A stretch of DNA of 64,000 bases from Oxyruncus cristatus (Eukaryota > Chordata > Aves > Passeriformes > Cotingidae). The stretch is from assembly GCA_013399855.1 (NCBI GenBank), contig VXAY01000770.1, positions 186,001 through 250,000 of the forward strand, in the 5' to 3' direction. The position numbers and the translations under genes are program-made. This document shows positions 38,301-51,376 of this stretch, piece after piece. Every line of letters begins with the position of its first letter. Position 1 is the stretch's first letter. The notes beneath the pieces were generated by a model. The model had not been told where the DNA came from. It saw only the letters and a list, made by a program, of their open reading frames with translations, and ran no database searches.

Positions 38301-40317
38301 GCAAGAAAGAAGGCATATATCATCATCCTATGCCTGCTGCTGGCTGAGCAGTGGCCCTACTGGACATGAGGAGAACTGTGGTACAGCAGCTGCTGCTGGT
38401 CCAGGCTTTTCCACCTGGCAGTGGAAAAGGGACAGGGATGTAGGCAGGTGGGATTTACTTTGGTCTTTTTATAAGATCTGTGGAATTAGAAAGGCACTGA
38501 AAATAACACAGTTTTGCTATTGGTTTTAAGGCCCATCACTAAAACTCATGTCAGTTAGCTCACATTGCAATCTCGTTTTTAAGAACTACTGTGTTATTAA
38601 AATTATATGGGTATGTTTTACACTGGTATTATTCACACATTTTTCCTTCAATCCCTTCAGCATAGTCAGCTGCCTGGCGCTGCACGGTGTATAGGAGTCT
38701 GGACAGGCTTTCCTCACAGTAAACATGAGTGTGGCTTACCAGTGTGGGCAGCCTGCTGCAAAGGTCTGCACAAATTCACCAAGGGTTACTGTGATACAGT
38801 TCCAACAAAAATGTCTGTGGGATTGACATAGTTTAGACTGTAGGCACTAGTACCATTTCAGCATGGCATTCAATTCCTGTATGGTCGTAGGAGTTTGTAC
38901 AGGGGGAGATTAATTTTACAGGACCACAGTTTGAAGTCTTCTCAGGCAAATCACCCCCTGATTTAAGAAGAGAGATGGTCAGATTTTTAAGATTTTTACT
39001 CAAATATCTCTGTCTTTGTATGAAGCTGATACCTTTTAATGTAGACTGTGATACCCTTGCTGTCACATATACAACTTGAGCTTCATAGCAACAAGAGCTC
39101 ACGGATGTGCTACAGCAAGTCTATGAGGAGGTGGGTGGAGTTCATCAGGTGAGAATTCAAATCCCTGTTCATTAGGGAGATTCATTTGTCAGAATAGACA
39201 CTAAATTGCCCCAATCTCAGCTCCTTCCCTTCTCTCCATCTTCATCTCCATCTTCAAACAGCATTTCCTTTCTCTTAAGCAAAAGGACTCTGAACATCTC
39301 CCATTTAATGGCTTTGCACAAAAGCTGCAACTTAAAATCTCAGTGCAGACCTGTGGCACAGAGAAGAGTGAAACCACAGATCCTCAGTCAAGCTTCAGCA
39401 AAATTTGTGATTCATATTCTGATTTTACACTGACAGTTACACACAGCATTACTGTGCTCAGCCAACTAGCCTGTTGTAACCAGGTTATAGGCACAACTCT
39501 AAAGAGGAAGATGGACTTGAGTTTAGACAGCTCAACTATTCAACTCACCTGGCAATTCCCACGCAGGTGTTAAACTGGACAAAACTAAATTTTACATGTA
39601 TCTAGAATCAGGAATTATGAACCGAAGTGCTCCTAAATAGCACATTAGATAGGGACCCATAAATACGTAATGGTATCAGAACTGCTTATGAGATGCAGAA
39701 CATGGTAAATTATAGCAATGACTCTGTCAACTGGGGGAGAAATGAGCACATCTTCTTTTGCCCCTAAGCAGTGGATCACGAATCCTCTAGAAAGAGCCTG
39801 AGCTGTAGCAGGCATGCCGAGGGCTTTAGGAGAGGGCTGAGGGCAAGGGAAGGATGGGGACAGCCAGAACAGGGTCAGGAATAACCAAAGCCTTCCAACC
39901 ATTTTATCATTTCGTGCTCTGAAACAAGCTATTTCCAGCACTAAATATTTGAAAAATGCAAGTTTTTACCATATGTCAACAGTGCCAAATGCTCACTGAA
40001 CACTCATGAGCCCTTCCCTTAGAGCCATGCAGCAAAGCTGCACTTTCAAGTCTCAAAAGAGAGACATGGGGAGCGTGTCAGTCCTTTCATTAGCCACTTT
40101 CCTTGCAGAAATAATCATCAATAGCTGCACAGTCAGCTTGAAACTTGGGCAAACCATGCACTCTCCATAAAAGAGTAAATAAATTAGCTTTTCCATCAAT
40201 GCCTTGATTTGCCTGATAAAAAGTAGCTTTTTATTACTCAAATTGCTTCATTCACTAGTCAGTGGAGCCCCAAACATTAAATTCTGCTCATGAGTTTGAA
40301 AAACTTAGTCCAGATAC

Positions 40318-40334
40318 AAAAAAAAAAAAAAAAG
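40318..40334 (+). repeat. A17 homopolymer
   Basis: Seventeen adenines. The sequence before them does not look like a retrotransposed gene. Confidence 0.9.
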
Positions 40335-41219
40335 CTGTAAAAGAAAAGGTAAGAACAAAAATGTGTTTTCTTGTGGCTTTAATAGGCACACACATTTCAG
40401 CACTCTCACATTTCCCCACAAAAACCACCCGTTCTCTGGAAGCTGGTATCTATTTCTCCTGGTTGCCATCATTAACCAGTCAGCAAATTCCATAATAAAA
40501 TACCAGCATCCAAAACACCTGCATGTTTTTGCCACACACCAGACATCCATGCTGTTTTCTAGACAGCAGTACAACATCTTCCTTTCTAATGCAAACTTCC
40601 ACCCACCCACATATCCCACATAATGACTCAAAAGCAAAGGCAGCAGATTAATTATGCCTCTGATGTTCTCTAGGTTTTGTTCTCCCCATTATCCAATTGT
40701 GAAAAGATTGGCATTTCTAAACTAACAGCAGCCTTTCAGCGGACGGCTGTGGCTGTCAATACCATGCACAGCAGAAACCCTAGGAATGCCAGCAGAGCAG
40801 CGCTGGGTTATGACATCACAAGATCTGGCCTGGAATTTTTACATACCATCTCTTCAACCACGTTTCTATACAGATAATTCCAGAAAAGTGAGTTTTCTTC
40901 ATTTACTTTCTCACCCTTAGAAACCTGTTTAGTCCAAGATTAGGACCAAAGCTACTGAGAGTTTGTTTAACTGGCAGTGCAGAATACAAAGACAGCATGT
41001 TTTTATTCAAGGGATGATGAAGTATTCAAGAGCAATTTCCTTTCAAGCATCCCTTCTAGTACAATAACCTAAAAACTGGAACACACAGTAATTTTTTTTT
41101 AATTAAGGTGAAAATCATCTCAGAAATACGTAGATAGCTACAAAAAACCCATAGCTACTACTGTTCTTTTCAACTTCATTAACGACCACCAAAAGCCTTC
41201 TCCACGGAGAAGCTCCCGC

Positions 41220-41500
41220 TTTCATGTTTTTGCTATGGGTTCTTATTTATTAGTAAAAATAACAGCTAATTCAATGTCAGTGCTGAACTGTTTGAGGCTT
41301 CATTTCTTATTAGAGACTAACTTTGGAGTTTTGCCATAATTTTGCTGTGTCTACAGTTTATCTGATTTTTATTGACTCCTTTAATTAAAATGATTTGCAG
41401 TACAATACTAATTGATTTTGTGATAAAATAATTAATAGCAATTAATTAATTTTTGAGTAATTAGCATAAGTAATTTTTCCTCCAGCTGTCATTCTGTGCC
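41220..41500. promoter_or_regulatory. Candidate AT-rich conserved element with clustered TAATTA sites
   Basis: Within about 280 bp there are many homeodomain core sites: TTAATTAAA (41391-41399), CTAATTGAT (41409-41417), AATTAATAG (41431-41439), AATTAATTAATT (41441-41452) and GTAATTAGC (41458-41466). The unusually ordered AT-rich texture resembles deeply conserved intronic enhancers. Conservation is not shown by this window alone. Confidence 0.25.
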
Positions 41501-42475
41501 TCTCAGAAGCCATGCCCTTAGGGCAGGAGAGGTAAAATAGCAATGTTTCTTCATCAAGATGTCCATAGAGAATGTACCTCCCTTTCTCTCATCCCAGTGT
41601 CTCTGCAAACCTGATCTGGTATTCCAATCATACCTTCATTGGCTGCAAATAACGTGTATCACTACCAAGTGATCACCACGTAAGTTACCCACCCTGTCCC
41701 TAAAAGAAATGGTGAGGCGTTTCGGGGAGATGTTGCCCCAGAAATGCTAAGAGATTGTATTTAAATTTAATTATAGTCTTAAACGATAATAATTTGTCTA
41801 CTGAGAGCATCATATACACACTATAAAATGAAGTCATTTTTTCCCCATTCCTAGCACCTCTCTCTCTCCTGACCTGTCACGTTGGCATACACAGTGTAAG
41901 CCTTGGATCAAACACACTTCCCTGTGAAGAGCGTAAGGGTTTCTCCAAAGAGAGCTCACACAGTACAAACACATGTCAAGAGCTTACTTCTTCCTACAGG
42001 CCTCAAACTACCTGGGGCCTCACGTCTTATTTCAGAGAGAACTCCCTAATTACAGCTCAAATAACCTTTGGCTTCCAACTGAACTCGAGAACCTAACTCC
42101 TTTTGAAGCTAGGAGCTGCACATCCCATGGATCTGCAGAGGCAGGAGAGCAGGGCAGGAGCAGCCAAGCCTGCACGCTGCATGATGCTCCATTTAAGGAA
42201 CATTCAAAAAGGCATTTTGTCAGTGCTGCCAGTCCCACAGGCTGGAGAGCAGAGATCCCAGTGCACAGACGGCCTAGGAATGCTGGACAAGTAAATTGCT
42301 TTAGAAGCACACTACACTTCTTAATGTAGTGTCAAACACAGGGGCCAGACCCTGGCACAGCAGGCACTCGAGCATTCTGAGTTTTCCGTTTGAGAATCTT
42401 TTACTGAGGCAGCATCTGAGAGAGATTTTGCTGCTGGTAGGTGTGAAGTGAAGCAGACCAGATTTTATAGCATTT

Positions 42476-42815
42476 AGAATCATAGAATGGTTTGGGTTGG
42501 AAGGGAACTTAGAGCTCATGCTGTTCCAACCTTCCACTAGACCAGGTTGCTCCAAGCCCTGTCCAACCTGGCCTTGAACACTGCCAGGGATGGGGCAGCC
42601 ACAACTTTTCTGTGCAATCTGTGCAAGAGACTCACCACCCTCACAGGGAACAATTTCTTCTGTATATCTAACCTAAATTTTACCTCTTTCAGTTTGAATC
42701 CATTAGTTCTTGTTCTATCACTACAGTTCCTGATGAAGAGTCCCTCTCCTGCTTCCTTGTAGGCCCCCTTCAGATAATAGAAGTCTACTATGAGTCTCCA
42801 CACAACATTTGCTAC
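42476..42815 (-). mobile_element. CR1 LINE, 3' end with ORF2 C-terminus
   Basis: The plus strand shows the inverted CR1 3' end: AGAATCATAGAATGG, TTTGGGTTGGAAGGGAAC, then CTAGACCAGGTTGCTCCAAG and onward. On the minus strand it encodes the C-terminal part of the CR1 reverse transcriptase, with NGFKLKEVKFRLDIQKK and VFKARLDRAWSNLV just before the stop, followed by the short 3' untranslated region. The WNRLP-type motif is degraded to LHRLH. The element is truncated at its 5' end near 42815, with homology fading through the region resembling GGTCTCC. It lies in the same orientation as ERBB4. Confidence 0.95.
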
Positions 42816-45800
42816 CTAAAACCATGCACCCTGAGTAATCTACACTACTCAAAAGCATCAAGAACCTTCCACCTCAGAACCCCTGTACATCACACCATAA
42901 ACAACTTCTAAGGCCAGTAATCCACAGAAGAAGGTGACCTGAACAGCAGCATCCAAACCTGAACCCAGGCATATGGACCTGGCCCTGTATGATGAAGCAG
43001 ATACCTGAAAGCAAAGGAAATTGAATGCCAGATTTACTTCCTGGGGCTGGGACATCAGAAAGATTTATAAATGCTTTCATGTTAACTGCTCTACCTTACT
43101 AACCTTTATTATTATAAAATTTTGTAGATTCTAAAAGCTGTTTTTCAAGCTGGTACTCCTTCATTTTCAACACAGACATATTTCTATCTGTTGCCAAGAT
43201 CTAGAGCTGTCTTTGTTTAATATTGTGAACTTCTGACACCCCAAAGGTGAATTATAATTGCTCTGGGAATTGCTTTTCCTACCAGCTTAGTTCTTTCCAC
43301 AGAATTGCAAATTTTCTTTTCGACTGCTCTTCTCAATGTTTGCCTCTTACATTTGTGTCCAGTGTTCAGCAGCTGGAACCAGCTCCCTTGGACATACAGA
43401 TGTTTTTAAAAGGTTGTCTACTCCTGAAAACCACTTCTTATTTGCAGAAGAGTTGCCTTGGAGGACTTTGTCAGTAATCCCTGATTTATTATACAGGAAT
43501 TCACAGCCCAAAGGATTTGCTTGATGTTCTGTGATAGGCATAACCCAGAATTTTGGGAACATTTGAACTAAGACACCACAAAAGCAGGCAGTTTCATAGA
43601 AAAACCTTTGCCTTTTGTTGCAGAAGTTTCATATTATTTCATTACTCCTATCACCTCCCTTTGGAGGCTGTACAAAAGCCCTAGAGCCTGGTACTGTGCT
43701 TGTCTCTTGGCCTTTTGATGGGGGAACCAACAAAGACTTCACCTTCCATTTTTTACTTTATGCTCAGTTTTGACTTCTGCCTAACTATTCCTCTGAACAA
43801 GTAAGGTAAATAAAATCTATACCTGCTTTGTTACCGATTATGTAAAATAGGACAAGAATGATAGAAACCTCCTACCCTGAAACTGCAGCAACCATGTCAC
43901 AGCTCTTCTGCCCAGAAATGACAGTCACAGCTTCCCCTAAGGAGGGAAAGGCAAGGGAGATGCATCTTAAGCTTTGAGCCAGAAATACTCCACTGACTCA
44001 AGCCCAGCTTCCTGGCAGTGCCTCTTTCTCTTCCTTTTCTCCTTTTTTATTTTAACTGATAATATTTTCTTTAATTTTTTTTTTCTTTTGCAGTAATTTT
44101 GAAAATCCCAAAGGAAAAAATAATGCTTTTGTTGAGTTCAGACTAAAATATTTCTGAGGAGTTGACTGGAATAACCTGTTTCAGTTCAGTTTATCCTCAA
44201 CTTGCCAATGTGTTGCTTCATGGCACTTACGATTTATCATTTTACTGATTTTTAAGCTGAACTTGCAACTCAGAAAACACTGTGGTGAACTGGTACTATC
44301 ACTCCTCTCAACACAATTCATTCTGTCAATGCCAATACATTTCTGTGTGGGCATTTCATCCTGCTGAATTTCTGGGTATTTTAACTTGTCATCCCAAATC
44401 AGGATTACCGTAAATGTTGAAAGAGCAGAACTTTCCCATAAGGCAGGAGTATAAAGTGCTGCATTTAGCCTTGTGGTTTACATTGCTTCTGGTAGTAGAG
44501 AAGTCTTGTGCTGCTTTTCAATAGCTCATTATCCAAAATCATTTGGCTATGCATATTTAAAATGAAAAAACCCCAAATTTAAAAAAAAAAATAAAAATAA
44601 CCCTGCCAAGATTGAATGGCCAAAGAGAAAGAAAAAAGCCACTTGGATTCACTGACCCTGCAGCCATTGAAAATCAACACCAAGGTGGTCGTGGGAGGAA
44701 TGAGCTGTGACAAGATGAAAAAGTACCTCTACTAACCTTATAAAAGAAAATCTATGAAACGCTCAAGGAGATAAATAAAATCTGCTTCACACAAGAATTA
44801 TCAAGGCCTTATTATATCAGGAGGAATAACTCCCCTCTTGTCTCCTCTCTTTCTTCCCCCTAACTGCTAAACATACAGAAACAGAAACTTCTGATTAGCT
44901 TACCAGAAATTGAGAGCTTCTAGTAAGTTCAACCACTGCCATTATTTTAACTGAAGGTAGACTGATCCAAAGTATTTCTCTTTTCAGTTTTCCAAATTAG
45001 TCTTTAATGGGATTGCAGGAGATGAACAGATTTTAGACTCCTTCCATCAAGCAGAAACGGCATTAAAAAAAGGAACTGTGACAGTTGCACGGATGTTCTG
45101 TCCTCCTCCTTTCACACAGCTCCCCAGCAAACAGATTCCTCACCAAAAATGTGTAACGACCTAATACAGACATAATTATCATTACTGGGCCTTACTCCAC
45201 CATCCTTCTTCAACAAGGCTCTTAGTGAAGTCACCAGAGAGCCCTAGATAAGGGCCATGTAGATATTCCTAAACCTGTACCATGCACTGGCAGAAGAACA
45301 GAGCATCTTACAAGAGGCGAGTGCATAAGGAAGACAAAATTTTGCACAACTAGGCAAAATAGATTGAAATAATTAAAAAGGGCTGCAGGGAGAAAGATTG
45401 AAAGGAAGATAATGAGCCAAGGCACTGAATGTCACTATTGGTGGAACAAGACAAAGGCAGAACAGCTGTGCAGGATGACAGGATCGCTACCAGCAAGCTG
45501 GAAACAGCATAAAATTAACATGTCCATAATTTATTCATCCTTTGAAAGTTAAGATTTAGGTTTAGTACTACCAAGCAGCAACAAATGAATGCCAGGCATT
45601 TATTTACGTCACCCTTCTATATAGAGATCAATAGATTGATTTACAGAGAAAGTTTGGACAACTTAGTTGTGACAGCGCTTTTAGGGGAAAAATAACAAAT
45701 TTGTAACCAATATTACAGGGTCTGTAATACAGTAGATGATGTGAGGTATTTAAATCTACATTTACAGGCTCTAGAACGTCACCGAAATTTTACGGACTGG

Positions 45801-46825
45801 AGCAATTGGAAAAGCTACCGAATTTCACATTCAAGGCTCAAGACTAATCAGCCCATGGGAGCACTGCTAGTGGTGACCGTGCCCACACCAGGCTGGCCAC
45901 ACTTGTGCTTCACAGTGTCCTGCAAGAATAATTCACTGTATTTATCTATACCATACTTAAAATCCATATATTGAAATTACAGCATAACAGTATATCTATA
46001 TGTGCATGGCCTTGGCACAGTCCTGGCCCCTTTCGCCCACAAGAGACTTTCCAAACCCATTCTCAAACTGGCAGCCCTGCAGTAATTCAGCTCAGCCCTC
46101 GCAGCCCCACAACACCCTCACTGCCAGAGCTTCTCCAGCCACAGCAGCTGCCTTGAACCCACCTCTTAGGCTGTGCCAAGCCACATTGCTGCCACACTGG
46201 GGTCAGCCCCAGCCAGCCCCGTTTCCTGCCAAATCCTTCACAAGCATCCGGGAAACCCTGCGAGGCAATGGGCTACTCTGCTTCTGGCTGGGCTGATCTC
46301 AGCAAAACATCCTGAGGTTTTCACCCTTGGCATCCAGCAACCTCCTGTCTCCTTGTTTTCCAGCCTAAGCTGATCACTGAACCCTGCACACAGATCTCTC
46401 AGTTGTTTTGAAAAACCTGTTCCAAATCCATACCAGATTCCTCAAAGAACCAGGCTCTCACAGACCACATTAATAAATCAGTACATTTATGTGGCAGTAA
46501 ATGTCCATAGCCACAAAGCTTTTGCAAAGCACAGCTACATAAAAACCACATGGGGACAGAGTTCACACTGAAGGTATAGTCAGTAATTCTGGTAAACGGA
46601 TGAACAATGTCAGATTCCCGAGACAGGGAACAGGAGCTGCAGAAAGGGCAAAGCACAAGAAAACCTGGTCACAGCTCTCTGGAAACCAATTTGCAACTTG
46701 GCTTTGTGATTTCTATTCCTAACAGTTTAAATATGTAATGTGAGGTTCACACATAATTTTGTGAATCATAGCTGTGAATTTGATTCACCTTCATTTACTG
46801 AGTCGAGTTTTAGGAGAATTCGAAT

Positions 46826-46849
46826 TATGCAAAGAGAATTATTTGCATA
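46826..46849. promoter_or_regulatory. Inverted pair of POU-octamer-like sites
   Basis: TATGCAAA, an 8-bp spacer, then TTTGCATA. The right arm with its neighbouring base reads ATTTGCAT, a perfect octamer motif; the left reads ATGCAAAG, one mismatch from it. Such pairs can bind POU-factor dimers. Function is inferred only from the motifs. Confidence 0.3.
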
Positions 46850-47970
46850 TTTAATAGTTATGTGAGTTTTAGCACACATGAACCTCCATTTGATGATTCA
46901 TACAATAAACGTTATTTGTCTTCAGCAAGCCATGAAAACCATTTTCAAAAATAGTTCCAGTCACCCAGTAAGATATCAAAAATTATTAAGGATTACATAT
47001 GTAGACAGTACCAAAAATTGGTATGATTGAACACAACTTATTAGCAAAAATATCCCTCAGAGTAGTTCTCTGCCAACTCATGCTAAGGGAAATATCTTTC
47101 CAAAGTACAGTAGATGGCAAATTCTTGCAAATACTAGAAGTGTGTGAAGAATATGAAATTGGCCATCAGCAATTTGATAATCACATCAGGAAAAGAAACC
47201 TCAGACCATTAGAAAGCGATTACTTTAAATAAGCAAGTACTATTTAGCATAGTAAAACATATACTCAAGTCCTGCAAGCAAAAGGCATTCACCCACATCA
47301 TCTGAGTTAAACAGATGTCAAAAAGCTTTGCTGGATGGTCAGCCACAGACTCCAGACTGGGAAGAATGGTTGATGCACCTATGAGACGGACTCCAGCTAC
47401 GATTAGTGATGGCAAATAGCAACACAGTGACAAACACATTCAGAGAAGATAGTAAAATCCAAATGTGGTGTTCATGAACGTGAACGTTGGACAAGTTCCT
47501 GGCAATCTATACAATCTACACAATCAACTCCTTTCTACACTACATATAATTCAGGCACAAGCTTTAGCTCCACATGATATAACTCTTGTGTGGACAGAAA
47601 ACATTTGTGATTAATTAATGAATGCTTCCAGAAGTTAAAAACCTGAGAGCTCCACAAGTTCTATGCTTTATCTGTGGAGTTTGTCTCAGCAACACATGGG
47701 AGCCGATGGCTGCACGTGCCAGTTCATATGTTGCACCGGGAAAACTCTTTCCACTTCCAGAAGAACTTGTGACTCAGGAAAATCCTTCCGCAATTCTACT
47801 TTTTCAATATCTTGACAGGTATGCTGAAGGCTGTGACACAATGTCAAGCCTTACAAAGTGTGATTTCCCATGTTCTCCTGGTCCAAAGCAGGGATTTTGT
47901 GAAGCATTCCAAGAAGCCTCACAAAGGTCAGTGACTTTCAGCAGGAAGGTTTAAGCATAAGGTTTCTTGC

Positions 47971-48033
47971 TTTAGACATGTTCTCTAGAAAACATGTTCA
48001 ACTGAGTCATTTAGACATGTTCAGTAGAAAAAT
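47971..48033 (+). repeat. Imperfect direct repeat, 39-bp period
   Basis: TTTAGACATGTTC...TAGAAAA occurs at 47971 and again at 48010 with small differences. The first copy also contains ACATGTT...AACATGT in inverted orientation. Confidence 0.7.
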
Positions 48034-51000
48034 AAGCATGGGAGTAAAAAAGTACTGTATCTCATCAGAACTAAAATGTTCACTTTGAATAGTATTAAAA
48101 ATGCCTATTACAGCTCCACACCGTACACTCCCAAAATCTCTGGGAGAGGGTCTATCTCCAAGTAAGAATGTAGTCCTACCTACTTAAACCAGTAGAGACT
48201 ATCATTTAAGTCCACAGGATTTTGTAAATGCCTCCAAGTGGCTCTCAACACTATAATTTCCTTCAGGCACCATAAGGGTCACCAGCACAGACAGGGAAAC
48301 TGTTCACTGCCTGCAGGTTCTTTGAATTATTTCAAGGCACTACATTTCCTCAATTAATTTCCTTTCCAGCAATTTTTTATCTATGTGAAAAGAAAGCTCT
48401 TAACTGTTTTGATATTAGGTATACAAAGACTGTTTATTCATGTTATTACAGCACAGCTTGAAAGTCTTTGCATTTTTTCGTTATTTTTAACTATTGGGGC
48501 AGGGGAAAACACCAACAACCAGATTTATGAGGCTGGCATGGATTCAAAGCCAAATTTGATCAGAAAAAACTTTGAATGTAAGACACAATAACTAAGCCAC
48601 TGCTGTGAAGCTTTTGATATATGTGGTCTTCCCCCAAGCCATGAAATCCTACCAGAAAAGCTTCAGCTTGTCATACTATTTTAAGAAATATCCAAAGGCT
48701 TCCCAAACCCAAATCTCTTTGGAGTGACTTGAAAGCATCATCCATGCTAAGTGTTATCATCTTCTCCATGCCTCAAACTCCAACTACTTGAAGGTTATCT
48801 CAGTGCAGCAAGAGAGGCACTCAGAGAACACCAAACTGGAAGGCAAGTGACTTCCCCAGGATATACCCTATGAAACCTCATAGTGGGTCACTTCAGGAGC
48901 AGCCAATTCCCCTCTTACAGTTTTAGGGAAAGAGTATACTTTCCTGAACAACGAGAGTCACTTCAGGGCTAAATTCCCTTCAAGTACCAGAAATTAGCTC
49001 CAGTCAACAAATAACCCAAAAGCAAGACTTGAGTTCATTAATATTGATTTATAAAGAGTCCTGACCTAGACCCACCACAGTTGGCCCAACCGCTGCTGAC
49101 ACAGCACTGTAGATCTTTTCTCTGGGTCTTGCCTCTGTCCAGAGGCACTTTTCTTTGGAATTTGATTTTGATCACAAAACATCTTTACATGGTTCACTGC
49201 CACTTCTCACAGCCTCCTGAATTCTTCATTAGTTTGCAAGATGAACATGAGTAATGGCATTTTATTTTGTTCATGGCTTTGTTCACTTATTACAAGAGTA
49301 CAAAAAAGAACAGTGGCAGTCAGGGATTTATCCCAAGCTCAAAGTCATACATTTTCTCTAGGTCTCAAGTCACAGAAGTGAAACAATGGCAAAATCTCTT
49401 GTCCTGTTTATCTCTAAACCTAAAAGCCTGTTGTGGTGCCCAGGTTCAAACCTTGATCAAAAGACCATAATGATGAGATAGTTTCTTTTCACCTGGGTGG
49501 ATCATTTCCAACTGCCAGAATAGAGAGGTAGGGGTAAATAATCTCACTTTTCAGGATCCCCTGAAGAAGTTTGGCTTGTGTTCAAATTAGGAAGGCCTTG
49601 CCTTTCCTTGCCTGCCATTTTTTCAGCCTTGATCTGTTTCCCGAGTGGCTAGGAACTCCCCATGAGCCTCTTGAAGGCTCCTCCCCATTTTGTCTGCTCA
49701 GAGCACAAACAACAAAAGGCAGCTCTTGTGCTTCCACAGGTAAAGAGGTTCAACTGAGTCCTACAGAGTATGTGAAAACGCAACACATTTTGGGGACTTT
49801 TAGCCCAAATACAAAGCCAGTTCAACTGCTTGCCCAGGCAAAGGAAAAGTGTCAGCAACATGGAAATCCCTCCTAGAATATGGCATTTTGGGCCAACGGT
49901 GCTGAAAAGCTGATGCCTGCAGCTTGTGCTGAGCTCGAAGTTGTCACTAAAGACAGCCAGGCAGAGGGGCCAATGAGGCTGGACATGGCACAGGACAGGC
50001 ACAAGATGTACCTGTGTAAGCCTTATGGGAACTTCCTATGCCTAGAAATACTCATATTTTTGTACTCCAAAAGCTAGCAGAAACGGCAGGGATGGTAAGT
50101 GGAAAATAATCCAGGTTTTCAAAAATGTGTAAACTGTGCAGTCACACACCTTAACACAGAACCTGAAAGACAAGAGTAACACCTCCAACTGGTAGGTTCA
50201 GCCAGTGTTCACTACCCCCTAAGAACCAATGGCACTGCTCTCTTCAGACACAACTGGCCTGAAACACCTGCCCTGGCCCATGGATTAGTAGGATTGACCC
50301 CACAGAGAGCACAAGCTAATGCAGCCTGTGCCCTCTCCAGCAGTCCTGTGGTGTTAAGCTGAGGACACATCCCCACAGCCATCTGAGAACTCATTTTGTC
50401 AAATTTGCAGAAAACTGGAAGAAACAAAGTTGACTGCTGCCAACTCCAACACGTGGCTGGTGGCTCTGACAACCCAAGCCTGCAAAAGACTAACAACTCC
50501 AGGGACATGATCTGTGCCTGAGTTGACATGAAGGAAGCTCTTAGTGTTTTTTGTTGGTGGCTTTTTAATGTTTTTTGTTTGTTTGTTTTTTACCGGGATG
50601 TAAGAGATGTAATGCGTATATAAAAGAAGAAAAGGAGATTTAATCCATAGCTCTCTTCTTCATAGGCTGGTTTATCCCCCCTTGTGGAATGCAGCTTTTT
50701 CCACTATCAGTGTCTGTTGGAATAAGATTTCTGAGTAAGAGCATGAATTGATTAGAGAGTGAATTAAAGTAGCAGTGGGCTCAAAAACATCACAAAAATT
50801 AAAATAAATTAGAAAATCCCCTAGGAAATGGGGAATTTTTGAAAGATATTCAAACTGAATAATACAATCAGCTGGTGTGAATCTTTCCCTGAAGGAATGC
50901 AACCTCCTACCCCAGGAACATCATGCAAGCATCTGAATTTGCTGTTGCTGGTATCATTTACTCTCTTGGCATCGTGGCAAAAACAGATGCCACAGAACCC

Positions 51001-51180
51001 TCTGCAACAAAATCATCAACAGATGTGATACAGACATTGAGGCAAGGATTAGAGAATTTTGAACTAGTTTAAAAATTTTCCCATAGCTAAAGAGGGGTTT
51101 TGAATAAACATTTTTGTTATGCTCCAGGAAAATTTTGCTTGCCTTGGAAATTATGGACTTTGGGCCACTTCAAATAGACC

Positions 51181-51197
51181 AAAAAAAAAAAAAAAAA
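51181..51197 (+). repeat. A17 homopolymer beside a suspect join
   Basis: Seventeen adenines end nine bases before the first copy of the exact 85-bp duplication. Such runs often break assemblies. Confidence 0.95.
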
Positions 51198-51205
51198 TCA
51201 CTGGA

Positions 51206-51376
51206 TAAAGGAGATTTGAGCAGTAAAATTTTTGCTTTTCACATTTTTTCCAGGGTTTTGCTGTGCAGTCTTTCTGAGGGGAGACTTAGANTAAAGGAGA
51301 TTTGAGCAGTAAAATTTTTGCTTTTCACATTTTTTCCAGGGTTTTGCTGTGCAGTCTTTCTGAGGGGAGACTTAGA
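51206..51376 (+). repeat. Exact 85-bp duplication around a single N (probable misassembly)
   Basis: Copy 1 (51206-51290) and copy 2 (51292-51376) are identical base for base and are separated by one N at 51291. An exact direct repeat split by an ambiguous base right after a homopolymer is the signature of two contig ends that overlap but were not merged. The true genome most likely has one copy. Confidence 0.93.

Larger units (their letters stand above)
28876..42475. other. Anonymous intronic sequence
   Basis: About 13.6 kb with no recognised exon or mobile element. It contains perfect inverted repeats at 32788-32815 and 35333-35351, an A17 run at 40318-40334, and an AT-rich homeodomain-site cluster at 41220-41500. 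Open frames reach 122 codons (36198-36566) but show no domain. Confidence 0.55.
42816..51180. other. Anonymous intronic sequence
   Basis: Unique intron with no exon recognised. It holds an octamer inverted pair at 46826-46849 and a partial 39-bp-period repeat at 47971-48033. The open frame at 47622-47954 (110 codons) has many cysteines but no recognisable family. Confidence 0.55.

Noticed and set aside
47622..47954. 110-codon plus-strand frame with several cysteines.
   Set aside because: Cysteine spacing fits no known finger or receptor repeat, and no exon signals flank it convincingly.
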